DNA of 56,253 nt, taken from positions 1 through 56,253 of the IMG/VR virus record IMGVR_UViG_3300025154_000119; one strand, written 5' to 3'. The position numbers and the translations under genes were made by a program. This document shows, piece after piece, positions 40,646-48,523 of the stretch. The DNA is from a virus. Every line of letters starts with the position of its first letter. Positions within the stretch are counted from its first letter, which is position 1. The notes beneath the pieces are model-generated. The model searched no databases and had not been told where the DNA came from. It worked only from the letters and a program-made list of their open reading frames with translations.

Positions 40646-42459
40646 TGCTAATATTTACCGACAAATATAGAGGGTACGGCAAGCAGAAGCCTCGACAGTG
40701 GGGGCCTTGGGCTATTGTGTGGACTGCCATTATGCATAATGCGGAGTCTATAGGTATAGATCCCACAAAAGTGCATAATATAATGCCCATGTGGAATAGC
40801 TCTGCGTTTCCGAATCGAGAGCGTGAAAGCAGATATGCTATTCTTCCTTTCACACCACCACCGGCTAAGGACTTTGTTGAGTTTCGGGCCAGCACTTCAA
40901 TATATGGGTATATCAACCGGAAATATTCAGATGACACCGCAATTATCGGTGAGTTTAATGGGGCTACAGAACTCACTCTTTTAACCTCACTGAGGATGCA
41001 AAATATTTCCGCCGATGGGGGTATTTTTTCCGGGTATGAAAAATCAGATGCGGAGGTCTCAGGCGGCCCAATACTGTGGTATGACATTTCCGGAGGCTTA
41101 GGTGGCATTAATTGTTTTTCATTTTTTCTTGGGTTTAATGAAGCTGGGGTTTCTCAAGCGCGGGTTGAAAGTAGCAATAACATTTTAGCTTTAGGCGAAA
41201 AGGCATCCATTGCAGCAGTATATAAGGGCGGCAGTCATTTATATCTCTTTAAAAATGGGAATAACGTAGGCACAAACACCACGAGTATCGCAGATAGTTT
41301 ATATGATAATAGGTACAAGCGGTTAGGCTCATGGAGATACAGTTATTCACCCGCGTATCATGCGCCCATAGACGCTGATATGTGGTATTTTTACATTTTC
41401 CGCCAGGCGCTTAATGATTCTCAGGTCGCTACCTTTCATGAGACGCCGTATTTTCTTATTCAACCCCGCTCGATACCAGTTTATTTTTTCCCGGCGAGTG
41501 GTGGTGGGACGACCGATGAACTAACAGCCGCAAATATTGAAACAACTGCACCAACAATAGGCGCCACCTCCATCGGCCAAACCCACGTTCTAATATCGTC
41601 CAGCGTAACGGCCGGGCCTCCTGTTGTCGCAGCTCCGGGGATAGGACAGTCCCACGCGCTCACATCTTCCAGCGTTACAGCATCAACCCCAAGTATTGGC
41701 GCTCCTGATATCGGCCAAACACATGTTCTCAGCTCTGATGGCATTACATGTGGTGCTCCGGAAATCGATGCGCCAACGTTATCCGAATCAACCGATATGC
41801 TGACAGCCGCAGATATCAACGCAGGCCAACCAACTGTCGGATCGCCGGTGATGGGCCAGATTCATTCGCTCGTTTCGGCTGGGATTACAACCGGCGCCGT
41901 GGCGGTGGGCGCACCCTCTATCGGTCAGGTCCATGTTTTATCCTCAACTCCCATCACATCGGGTGCGGTCGCTATTGGAGCACCGACTCTCGCGCAGGGT
42001 ATCCACAATCTGAATGCAACCGGGATAACGGCGGGGGTTCCGGAACTTGGGTCACCTACCGTAGGCCAAATCCATTCCCTTGTATCTGCCCAAATCGCAT
42101 CGGGCGCGGTAGCGGTAGGGCAACCAACACTCGGCCAGGTCAACGCACTATCAGCGGATGGCATCACGGCTGGCTCACCGGCCATCGGCTCTCCAACTCT
42201 TGCCCAAGGGGCGCATGTACTCACGGCTGCTGATATTACCTCCGGCGCTCCGGTGCTTGGCACTCCAACACTCGGCCAAATTCATGCCCTGATCGCAGCC
42301 GGCATCACAGCGGGGCTTCCGGTTTTAGGCAACCCAGCACTCGACTATTCGCCCGATACTATCCGGATGGATACTATTTATGCCAAATCGATCGATTATC
42401 GTTTTTATGCCAAATCGATCAGTTTCGACACGTTTTATGTCAAACCAACTCACTATTAA
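40645..42459 (+). CDS. Repeat-rich fibre/adhesin (604 aa)
   Basis: The start (40645, MLIFTDKYRG...) overlaps the upstream stop. Residues ~60-275 look like a LamG/concanavalin-like sandwich (SRYAILPFTPPPAKDFVEF ... DADMWYFYIFRQALNDSQVA). Residues ~290-567 consist of twelve 23-24-aa repeats (consensus ITAGAP-IGSPTLGQIHAL), which should form a beta-solenoid shaft. The last ~35 residues (YAKSIDYRFYAKSISF) are aromatic. A second receptor-binding or side-fibre protein is likely. Confidence 0.8.
   Translation: MLIFTDKYRGYGKQKPRQWGPWAIVWTAIMHNAESIGIDPTKVHNIMPMWNSSAFPNRERESRYAILPFTPPPAKDFVEFRASTSIYGYINRKYSDDTAIIGEFNGATELTLLTSLRMQNISADGGIFSGYEKSDAEVSGGPILWYDISGGLGGINCFSFFLGFNEAGVSQARVESSNNILALGEKASIAAVYKGGSHLYLFKNGNNVGTNTTSIADSLYDNRYKRLGSWRYSYSPAYHAPIDADMWYFYIFRQALNDSQVATFHETPYFLIQPRSIPVYFFPASGGGTTDELTAANIETTAPTIGATSIGQTHVLISSSVTAGPPVVAAPGIGQSHALTSSSVTASTPSIGAPDIGQTHVLSSDGITCGAPEIDAPTLSESTDMLTAADINAGQPTVGSPVMGQIHSLVSAGITTGAVAVGAPSIGQVHVLSSTPITSGAVAIGAPTLAQGIHNLNATGITAGVPELGSPTVGQIHSLVSAQIASGAVAVGQPTLGQVNALSADGITAGSPAIGSPTLAQGAHVLTAADITSGAPVLGTPTLGQIHALIAAGITAGLPVLGNPALDYSPDTIRMDTIYAKSIDYRFYAKSISFDTFYVKPTHY
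41512..42345 (+). repeat. Twelve 23-24-aa coding repeats with a three-step super-period
   Basis: Repeats 4, 7 and 10 are 24 residues with an extra residue in PTLAQGIHNL-like ends. Repeats 5, 8 and 11 end QIHSL or QIHAL, and 6 and 9 end QVHVL or QVNAL. So a 70-residue (210-bp) block of three is itself repeated. Confidence 0.7.
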
Positions 42460-42474
42460 TAGGAGATTTTTACC

Positions 42475-42846
42475 ATGGCAGACGTATTGCACGATGACAT
42501 TTTTGACAACGGGTTAAGCGCGCTCGACAACACCGAAAAGCTCTATATCCTTTCGGCTGATCCTGGATTGACATGGGGGAATATCGCTACCTATGCGCTG
42601 GGTAACAAGGCGACGCCGACTATTGAGGCGATCGGTGACCGAGCTGGTGGAGGTCGGAAAAGAACGGTATCAGCTATCACAGACGGCACGGTCACCGGAA
42701 CCGGAACGGCCACCCATTTTGCGCTTACTGATGACAGCGCAAGCAAAATCCTTGCGGCCGGTGATCTTTCCGCAAGCCAGGGCGTCACAAGCGGGAACAC
42801 GTTCACATTGACGTCCTTCGATATTGGCATCCCTGATCCCGCATAA
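42475..42846 (+). CDS. Small structural protein (123 aa)
   Basis: MADVLHDDIFDNGLSALDN with a Thr/Gly/Ala-rich second half (TDGTVTGTGTATHFALTDD) is beta-rich and similar in style to phage minor structural proteins that accompany repeat-rich fibres. GGAG precedes the ATG. No specific family. Confidence 0.62.
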   Translation: MADVLHDDIFDNGLSALDNTEKLYILSADPGLTWGNIATYALGNKATPTIEAIGDRAGGGRKRTVSAITDGTVTGTGTATHFALTDDSASKILAAGDLSASQGVTSGNTFTLTSFDIGIPDPA

Positions 42847-42862
42847 CACGAGGTGACCAAAA

Positions 42863-43231
42863 ATGGATTTTATCCATACAAAAAATATTGAGATCCGGGC
42901 CGGTACCGATAATTGGGGACCGTTTCCGTTTGATTTCTCGGATGCGCTCCCGGAAGGCGATACTATTTCCGCCGTCACCGTCACCGGGTACGCCGGGAAG
43001 CTTTTGCCGTCGGATGCAACGATAGTTGATGGCGCAATCACATTTGCAGGGGAAACGGAAATCCCGCTGATAGATACGGATTATACCCCGGTAATTTCCG
43101 GTGCGGAGGTGTCTATAAAATTGTGTTATCCTGGGGATGACTATAAAGGATCTGCCACAATCGTGTTTTTGGTAGAGCTGGCCGGAACCGGAGAACACCC
43201 GTTTTTTTATCATGGGGTTCGCGTGAAATAA
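42863..43231 (+). CDS. Beta-rich small structural protein (122 aa), last rightward gene
   Basis: DFIHTKNIEIRAGTDNWGPF, then ISAVTVTGYAGKLLP ... TPVISGAEVSIKLCYPGDDY has the strand pattern of Ig-like or BppU-like baseplate-associated domains. It is the last rightward gene before the attachment site and is followed by a hairpin terminator. Accessory fibre or baseplate role inferred. Confidence 0.6.
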   Translation: MDFIHTKNIEIRAGTDNWGPFPFDFSDALPEGDTISAVTVTGYAGKLLPSDATIVDGAITFAGETEIPLIDTDYTPVISGAEVSIKLCYPGDDYKGSATIVFLVELAGTGEHPFFYHGVRVK

Positions 43232-43233
43232 AA

Positions 43234-43261
43234 AACAGGCTGGGTTAAAATCCAGCCTGTT
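43234..43261. terminator. Hairpin terminator between late genes and attP
   Basis: AACAGGCTGG pairs with CCAGCCTGTT (10 bp, 8-nt loop). The T-tract is on the minus strand (TGTTTTTTATTT), so it best terminates leftward transcripts coming through attP; the strong stem may also slow rightward ones. Confidence 0.7.
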
Positions 43262-43269
43262 ACCCTCCC

Positions 43270-43430
43270 GTACTGCAAAAGTACTGTAGCAGTATCTTGC
43301 AGCCAATAATATCAATATGTTATACCATATGCTCCGGGTTCAACTCCCGGCGCCTCCACCAATAACCACTTGATTTGATAACTGTTTTCGATGATTGCCC
43401 CCCTCAGAATGGTACTGTAACGGTACTGTA
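43270..43430. other. attP: Phage attachment site attP: tmRNA 3'-end core with paired integrase arm sites
   Basis: Core: 43332-43361 reads as a T-arm stem-loop CCGGG-TTCAACT-CCCGG followed by CGCCTCCACCA, the 3' end of a tmRNA (ssrA) gene; no 5' half is present nearby. Arms: GTACTGCA at 43270 and GTACTGTA at 43281 on the left, GTACTGTA at 43412 and 43423 on the right; both pairs have an 11-bp period and the same orientation. The integrase gene lies directly to the right. This is the expected structure of attP for an integrase using ssrA as attB. Confidence 0.82.
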
Positions 43431-44275
43431 AGCTCTGAGGGGCCGCTTTTGACAAGATAATCCTTCATCACAACGCCCTTTTTGGAGTTTCCCCTGACGG
43501 CCGACTGCCACCAAAAACGGCCGGTTACTTTCCCGAAAAGCGGGTTTTCATCGGTGTAGGTTTTGAAATGTCCTCGGCAAAGGTGGACACGATTGTCCCA
43601 TAGCCCTTGCGCTGCTTGCGCTTCCTGCTTTTTTCCGGTTGGTTTGATAACGAGCGTCTTGTATGTGAATAGAGGTTGTTTGCCTGACTTGATGCGCTTT
43701 TTGTTCAGTGCGGGGGGCGGGTGATTATTTGTTGTCCCGATGTTTTTGCAATGGATTAAGTCAAAAAAAAGTTTTAAAATGTGCAGTTCGTCCTTTATAT
43801 CTTGATATAACGCTTTCCAAATGTCATTTTTATCTGAAAATCCGTGGAGTTTTCCGAAAACACCTGGTGTGTAAAAAAAACTTGATTCATCGTGTTTGGT
43901 CACGATTGGCTGTAAGAGCCATTCATTGTATGGGTGGCCTGCAAACCATAAAAACTTGACTTCTATATGGCCTCCAGCTTCTTTAATTAGCAAACCTCTT
44001 TTCGGAAAACTGCTTTCTGTGAAAACATCAAACGACATATCTTTAAATGTATAATCAACCCAGCAGCAGTTGTATGGCGTTTTTATACAATCTATCGACA
44101 TCGGTTTGCCAACATATCTATTTAAAATAGAATCATAATTTTCTACCTCTCCCATAGAAAACTTTTGAGACGAAATCAGGTCTGATATTGTGGCTTCTAA
44201 AAAACCATTATCATATGAGCACCCACCGACTTTTTGCCGGATTTTTAAATCATCAACAACCTGATGAGCGAACAT
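43340..44275 (-). CDS. Conserved phage protein next to integrase (311 aa)
   Basis: The start is set at ATG 44275 (GAGG upstream in the integrase end); GTG 44281 is also possible. The C-terminal third has the distinctive pattern HLCRGHFKTYTDENPLFGKV followed by TGRFWWQSAVRGN, seen in a widespread family of uncharacterised phage/prophage proteins. The N-terminal part is mixed alpha/beta with aromatic residues. The last ~40 codons run through the right arm sites and into the attP core, the TGA being inside the core, so the C-terminus is the same before and after integration only if crossover keeps the core. Function unknown. Confidence 0.72.
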   Translation of the reverse strand: MFAHQVVDDLKIRQKVGGCSYDNGFLEATISDLISSQKFSMGEVENYDSILNRYVGKPMSIDCIKTPYNCCWVDYTFKDMSFDVFTESSFPKRGLLIKEAGGHIEVKFLWFAGHPYNEWLLQPIVTKHDESSFFYTPGVFGKLHGFSDKNDIWKALYQDIKDELHILKLFFDLIHCKNIGTTNNHPPPALNKKRIKSGKQPLFTYKTLVIKPTGKKQEAQAAQGLWDNRVHLCRGHFKTYTDENPLFGKVTGRFWWQSAVRGNSKKGVVMKDYLVKSGPSELTVPLQYHSEGGNHRKQLSNQVVIGGGAGS

Positions 44276-44282
44276 ATCCACC

Positions 44283-45494
44283 TCACTTTTTCACCGATTT
44301 ATCAATGGGGATAACCTCACCCCTGACAGACTCCCGGAGATCCTTCAGGGCCTTTGTGACGAGAAGCCCCTCAGTTTTGTCCGGCATTAAGTACCGCTCG
44401 AAGGCCTTGTTTGTCTTATGCCCGGTACCGCCTCGGCGGATCTGCTCCGGGGAAAGCACCTTCCCGAGCCCGACCGTGGTGCTGTGTTTTGTGCCGCCGT
44501 AAAGATCAACGCCCTCGATGCCCAAATTAGCGCAAGCCTGATTCCACCATATCCGGAAATATTTCGGTCCGAACTGTGAGCCGGGGGCGATCCCCTTATT
44601 CATTGCGCCATGCCTGAAAAAATAAACCTCCGGTAATCCCCTGGGGATGGCCCGGATCATTTCGATATCTTCAACATCCAGGTGGACATACTTCGGTTTC
44701 CCCTCCTTCGGGTGCGGGATAACGATCAGGCCGGCGTCAATATCGATGTGGCCTTCCTTCACGTTTCGCATCTCTCCCGGTCGGACCTTGATGTAGGTCG
44801 CCAGCAGTTTAATCCCGAGCCAGATTTTAGGATTCAGGTGGAAGGAGATCCGCTTGACCTCCTCAATGATATCCGCTTGGGTGCCGATACTGACCACATT
44901 CCGGTAACCCAACTCAAATTTAACCTCCGGGAAATCCGGCATTTCAATTGTGTTCCGCCCTCCCCTCTTTTCCCTGCGGATAACCCACGTCCAAAAATCG
45001 TGTATACAGCTTTTTAAATTTGATCTTGATTTGTCTGATAGCGGCTTGCCGTCTGGCCGCCGGAGATCATCGAAAATAAAATCCTCGATCTCAGCGGTGC
45101 CTATGGCCTTGATGTTGGTTTGCCCCCATGCCGCTATCGCCCGGGCCATGAATGCCCGGTACTGCTGGACAGTGGCCGGCTTGATTTTGGTCCGCTCTTT
45201 TTGGATAAGCCATTTTGTGGCAAGGTTTTCGAAACCCAGCGGATTATCCGTCCGGTAATCCCGAATATCGAACGACCCCTCGTCAGTTTTATATCTGAGA
45301 CCGGTCAGAAATCGCTCGGCATCGATGTAATGGGTGAACGTTTTCTGAATATCTCGGCCAAACTGAACGTAAAACTGCCGGGCCGCTCCTACCTGGGGGT
45401 GGACCTGGCAGAAGCACCCCCGGCGCCGTTCGTCATGAATCAATTTGCCGCCACACACCATGCACCGCTCCCGAGTGTAAATGTTCCCTTTCAT
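44283..45494 (-). CDS. int: Tyrosine site-specific recombinase (phage integrase)
   Basis: The 403-aa protein has a short N-terminal Cys-rich zinc-like part (CMVCGG ... CFCQVH), a SAM-like core-binding domain (residues ~85-175) and the catalytic domain. Catalytic residues: Arg238 in KVRPGEMR, His337 in GGTKHSTT (box II reads HxxT rather than HxxR), His359 in TGHKTN and nucleophile Tyr368 in FERYL. It integrates and excises the phage at ssrA through the adjacent attP. Start at 45494 gives 9-nt spacing to GGGAGG; the SD lies in a hairpin. Confidence 0.9.
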   Translation of the reverse strand: MKGNIYTRERCMVCGGKLIHDERRRGCFCQVHPQVGAARQFYVQFGRDIQKTFTHYIDAERFLTGLRYKTDEGSFDIRDYRTDNPLGFENLATKWLIQKERTKIKPATVQQYRAFMARAIAAWGQTNIKAIGTAEIEDFIFDDLRRPDGKPLSDKSRSNLKSCIHDFWTWVIRREKRGGRNTIEMPDFPEVKFELGYRNVVSIGTQADIIEEVKRISFHLNPKIWLGIKLLATYIKVRPGEMRNVKEGHIDIDAGLIVIPHPKEGKPKYVHLDVEDIEMIRAIPRGLPEVYFFRHGAMNKGIAPGSQFGPKYFRIWWNQACANLGIEGVDLYGGTKHSTTVGLGKVLSPEQIRRGGTGHKTNKAFERYLMPDKTEGLLVTKALKDLRESVRGEVIPIDKSVKK

Positions 45495-45503
45495 ACATAG
45501 CAT

Positions 45504-45518
45504 CCTCCCGTGGGGAGG
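45504..45518 (-). promoter_or_regulatory. Hairpin that sequesters the integrase Shine-Dalgarno
   Basis: On the minus strand CCTCCC-CAC-GGGAGG forms a 6-bp stem whose 3' arm is the integrase SD. Folding would block initiation, so translation of the integrase may need unfolding or a different transcript end. Confidence 0.55.
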
Positions 45519-45607
45519 GTACATTATTTGGGATGCGGGGTTCAACATTTAAATTATAACCTCCCGTCGAAACTGGAATATATCGGTCAGACAATTTCAC
45601 AAAGTCA

Positions 45608-46072
45608 TCATTCCCACATGTATCGATATTCTCTTGGATCAACAGGAATTGGTATATACTCGGAGAGCTTTTTTACAGTTTCTAAAAGGGCCTCAATAAT
45701 TCTGATAGCAAATCCTGTACTGTCTTCATCAAACAGCCCTGTTCCAGGCATTGTGTTAGCATCAATAAAGTCGTTGATAACATCCTGGAACGAGGCGGTA
45801 TATGTAGCTTGGGCGCCTACCAAGTCAATTTCAAGGCTCATTAATAGGGGGTCGCCTGATATTTTATGAAAAAAATTTTCGTCGTTATTTTCTTGGTAAC
45901 AGTCCAGGTAAACGCTCCAATATTCTGGGTCTAATAATGCATCAAGGATTTCTTCTGTTTTTTCTTCCATAAGGCTCTCAACCCATTTTTTCATTTCAAT
46001 TCCTGCATCCACAGCCGTCTCTTTTATCCATTTTAAATTCTCAAATTTTGCGCCTGATACTTTTTTTATCAT
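45608..46072 (-). CDS. Acidic hypothetical protein (154 aa)
   Basis: The protein is strongly acidic (many Glu and Asp), with an N-terminal helical part (ENLKWIKETAVDAGIEMKKW) and no membrane span. The DNA is clearly more AT-rich than the integrase and helicase genes on either side, which suggests separate acquisition. GAAGG precedes the ATG. Acidic single-domain orphans near phage integrases are sometimes accessory (moron) or anti-defence genes; no evidence here beyond composition and position. Confidence 0.6.
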   Translation of the reverse strand: MIKKVSGAKFENLKWIKETAVDAGIEMKKWVESLMEEKTEEILDALLDPEYWSVYLDCYQENNDENFFHKISGDPLLMSLEIDLVGAQATYTASFQDVINDFIDANTMPGTGLFDEDSTGFAIRIIEALLETVKKLSEYIPIPVDPREYRYMWE

Positions 46073-46108
46073 TTGATATTTTCCTTCTCTAAATGGTCGA
46101 ATTACGAA

Positions 46109-47746
46109 TCACCATACCGTTCCACGGGCAACGGCACCCGGATAAACGCTCAGCCGATAATTCTGGTTCAAATGCGCCTGCAACCGCTCAAGCTCCGGCC
46201 GAGTCATTTGGTCGCGTGATTTCCCGAAGTGCTGTTTCAGCATCCCGTTGACCGTTTGGGGCTTGATCAGACTTTCCCGGGCATACGCCTTGACGTGCAA
46301 ATCTATCGCCCGGCGCAACGCCTCCTCTTTTTCCCGCTCGGTCTGCATCGGGATCACGGTTGCGGTTACCGGCGACGGTCCGGGCCCTAGAAATTTTCCC
46401 CGGCTTCCGGTGAGGCTGGATGCTATCGGGGTAATTCCACCGGGCGCCATCGGGCCTAAATTTGGATCCTCGAATAGCCCGAGCTGTTTTGGTGAGCTCG
46501 GTTCCTTCTCGATGGGCGGCTTTACGAAAGGGGCATGCTCACGCTCGATCTTTTTGACGATCTCCCGGAAAAGCGAATCGTCCGGGCAGAAAATGTGCGC
46601 GATCTGGTTTTCGTATGGGCCGGCGTTGGGATCTACCCGGACGGCCCTGGCCACCATTTGCTCTATCCAGGGGGTTGACCTGATCCGGGTGAGGCAAATG
46701 ATATGCGACACGGCCGGGACATCAAGGCCCTCATAGGCCATGGCCACGGTTACCAAACAATGCAGCCGACCGAACTTGAATTTTTTAATCATCCGCTGGG
46801 CGGCGGCGCTTTCATGGCTGGTGGCTATCTCGCATTCAACTCCGTTTTCGCGCAGGGTTTTGACGGTCTCCCGGGCGTGGCCGATATCGGCGGTAACGAT
46901 CAGGCATTTCGAGTGATAACCGGTCCTGTTTATTCCACTATGCCAGTGGTTGATACCCGATATCAAAAGTTCGTTCGAATAATCGGTTTTCAGAGCGGTA
47001 TAGAGCGCCGCCGAAGCGTCTTTTTTGTTGGTCCTCGACAGGTCGCGGTTGATCCGGTTCCCGCAATCGTCCATCCATTCCACGGCGCCATCGTGCATGT
47101 TGAAATGAATGGGGAGTATCGCGCGCTCTGCCAGGGCATCCGCCCGGGTGTATTCGATGCCGGCGGTATCTTTTCCGGTAGAGAGGTCTGGGGTCATGCC
47201 GGATCGGGTTGGAGTGTAATCGATGAATGCGATTTGTTTTCCGTCTCCTCGTTCGAGGGTGCCTGTCATAAGCACCACGAATGCAGCGCGCTCAACCAGC
47301 GGCGCTATGGCTTTCGTCCATGTGCCATCCACTTCACAATGATGGAACTCATCCAATACCAGGATATACCGGCGGCGCCTGAAATCGTTCAAGACCGTTT
47401 TGCCGGTATCCATACCGATGGCCTGATATGTGGTTACGAATCCGTTTGTGCCACGGCATGGGTTCGAATCGTTCGTGGATGACCTGATCATGAACCGGTG
47501 TCCGAGCATTTCCCGGAATTTTTGGTCAAGAAACCCTAGTTCCCCTTGGTCCTGAAGCGCCTGCCTGGGCACCACCCAACACAGGGCATCTGCGAGGCCG
47601 GCCGGAATCAGTTGGCAGGCAAGGATAGGAATTAAGCTCTTACCACCTCCAGGTGTAACCTTGAGGATAACTCGGCGGATCTTGGCGCCGGATGCCACCC
47701 GGGAAACAATCTCTTTTGTCTCTGATTGGTGTTTACGTAGGATCAT
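46109..47746 (-). CDS. Superfamily 2 DEAD/DEAH-like helicase
   Basis: The 545-aa protein has Walker A TPGGGKS (31-37), motif II as DEFH (132-135), motif III MTGT (160-163) and motif VI-like QMVARAVRVD near residue 375, so both RecA-like helicase lobes are present (~1-400). The C-terminal ~130 residues are an extra helical domain with a Pro/Gly-rich linker. Phage SF2 helicases of this type act in replication or recombination. It overlaps the start of the gene upstream of it (ATGA), as part of the leftward early operon. Confidence 0.88.
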   Translation of the reverse strand: MILRKHQSETKEIVSRVASGAKIRRVILKVTPGGGKSLIPILACQLIPAGLADALCWVVPRQALQDQGELGFLDQKFREMLGHRFMIRSSTNDSNPCRGTNGFVTTYQAIGMDTGKTVLNDFRRRRYILVLDEFHHCEVDGTWTKAIAPLVERAAFVVLMTGTLERGDGKQIAFIDYTPTRSGMTPDLSTGKDTAGIEYTRADALAERAILPIHFNMHDGAVEWMDDCGNRINRDLSRTNKKDASAALYTALKTDYSNELLISGINHWHSGINRTGYHSKCLIVTADIGHARETVKTLRENGVECEIATSHESAAAQRMIKKFKFGRLHCLVTVAMAYEGLDVPAVSHIICLTRIRSTPWIEQMVARAVRVDPNAGPYENQIAHIFCPDDSLFREIVKKIEREHAPFVKPPIEKEPSSPKQLGLFEDPNLGPMAPGGITPIASSLTGSRGKFLGPGPSPVTATVIPMQTEREKEEALRRAIDLHVKAYARESLIKPQTVNGMLKQHFGKSRDQMTRPELERLQAHLNQNYRLSVYPGAVARGTVW

Positions 47747-47937
47747 TTTCCGAGTGCCTTATTACACAAAGCCAAAATATCACGCGGTGATGCCGCAACG
47801 GTTCCGTGCTCAATTCCGAACGACATCCATGTATGGATAACCCTTAGCGCGCTTTCCATCCGCTCATATCGATATTCCCGGCAATCGCAGGCGTGATGAT
47901 GTGTTACGCACCTATCAGCTTGTTTTTTGGTGGTCAT
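47743..47937 (-). CDS. Small His/Cys-rich phage protein (64 aa)
   Basis: Start at 47937 (GGGGGAG before ATG). VTHHHACDCREYRYERMESA has an HHxCxC-R pattern common to small early phage proteins and probably binds a metal. It overlaps the helicase start and the neighbouring upstream gene. No known function. Confidence 0.58.
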   Translation of the reverse strand: MTTKKQADRCVTHHHACDCREYRYERMESALRVIHTWMSFGIEHGTVAASPRDILALCNKALGK

Positions 47938-48187
47938 ATTTCTCCCCCAACAGTTCAACCGCCTTCTCGTAAATCTCTTTTATCGTGGTCCACTGGACCG
48001 GAACCGATATGGAATAAGACCCAGACCCTCCGCAATCTTCGCAGGTCTCATCGCAGTCCTCAGGGTCAGCCCCGTCACCGCAACAATTCGCGCAGGTGAC
48101 GATTATCGACTCCTTGAACTCGCCAATAAGCGCCGTTTTTGCCCCGTTCTCAGCCGTCAACCTTTTCGGCATTATTACTTTTTCCAT
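47915..48187 (-). CDS. DnaJ-type zinc-finger protein (90 aa)
   Basis: Start at 48187 after GGGAGG. CANCCGDG and CEDCGGSG are two CxxCxGxG motifs, the DnaJ cysteine-rich signature, with a basic N-terminus and helical C-terminus. One zinc is expected. Proteins of this form are common in phage early operons; the role is unknown. Confidence 0.62.
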   Translation of the reverse strand: MEKVIMPKRLTAENGAKTALIGEFKESIIVTCANCCGDGADPEDCDETCEDCGGSGSYSISVPVQWTTIKEIYEKAVELLGEKYDHQKTS

Positions 48188-48350
48188 AACCCTCCCATCG
48201 TGAGCACTCCTTCTCCGGCCGTCGCCCCAATCCGATAGGTACCGGCAGCCAGCGCTTCCAAGCCCGGCAATAATCACAGCTTGCGCCGTCCGTTGCTGGG
48301 CAGGGGATTTTGATTGTTGAGTGCTTACAGTTCCAGCATTCGCAGGTCAT
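48150..48350 (-). CDS. Cys-rich 66-aa protein
   Basis: TCECWNCKHSTIKIPCPATD then ASCDYCRAWKRW gives CxxC and CxxC pairs for one zinc. A GAGG about 11 bases upstream is a weak SD; translation may be coupled to the upstream stop (ATGA at 48347-48350). It overlaps the DnaJ-type gene in a different frame. Confidence 0.5.
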   Translation of the reverse strand: MTCECWNCKHSTIKIPCPATDGASCDYCRAWKRWLPVPIGLGRRPEKECSRWEGYGKSNNAEKVDG

Positions 48351-48523
48351 TGCGCGGCCTCAAACAGTTCATAAAACTCTTCGGCTTCACGGCAAAAAAT
48401 AGAATTTTCATTATCGTCAGGGCAGTAAATTGCCACTTCAATATCAGGTGCGCCAGCTTCTTTAAGCGTCCCTGCCGCAAGCCATCTGTATTTTCCGCCT
48501 GTTTTTTTGTGGGTGTAGATCAT
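48347..48523 (-). CDS. DUF1653-like small protein (58 aa)
   Basis: MIYTHKKTGGKYRWLAAGTL ... DIEVAIYCPDDNENSIFCRE with an FYELFE ending has the short beta-barrel pattern of DUF1653-like proteins (a Y-H-K-GG-Y-RV start, then a pair of strands and a final R-E-FYE). SD GAGGTG lies close before the ATG. Function unknown. Confidence 0.55.
   Translation of the reverse strand: MIYTHKKTGGKYRWLAAGTLKEAGAPDIEVAIYCPDDNENSIFCREAEEFYELFEAAQ

Noticed and set aside
43332-43361. Complete tRNA or tmRNA gene
   Set aside because: Only the T-arm and acceptor 3' end are present; no 5' half or other arms lie upstream, so it is an attachment core.
46703-47482. 259-aa rightward frame opposite the SF2 helicase
   Set aside because: Antisense shadow; the helicase motifs on the minus strand are complete.
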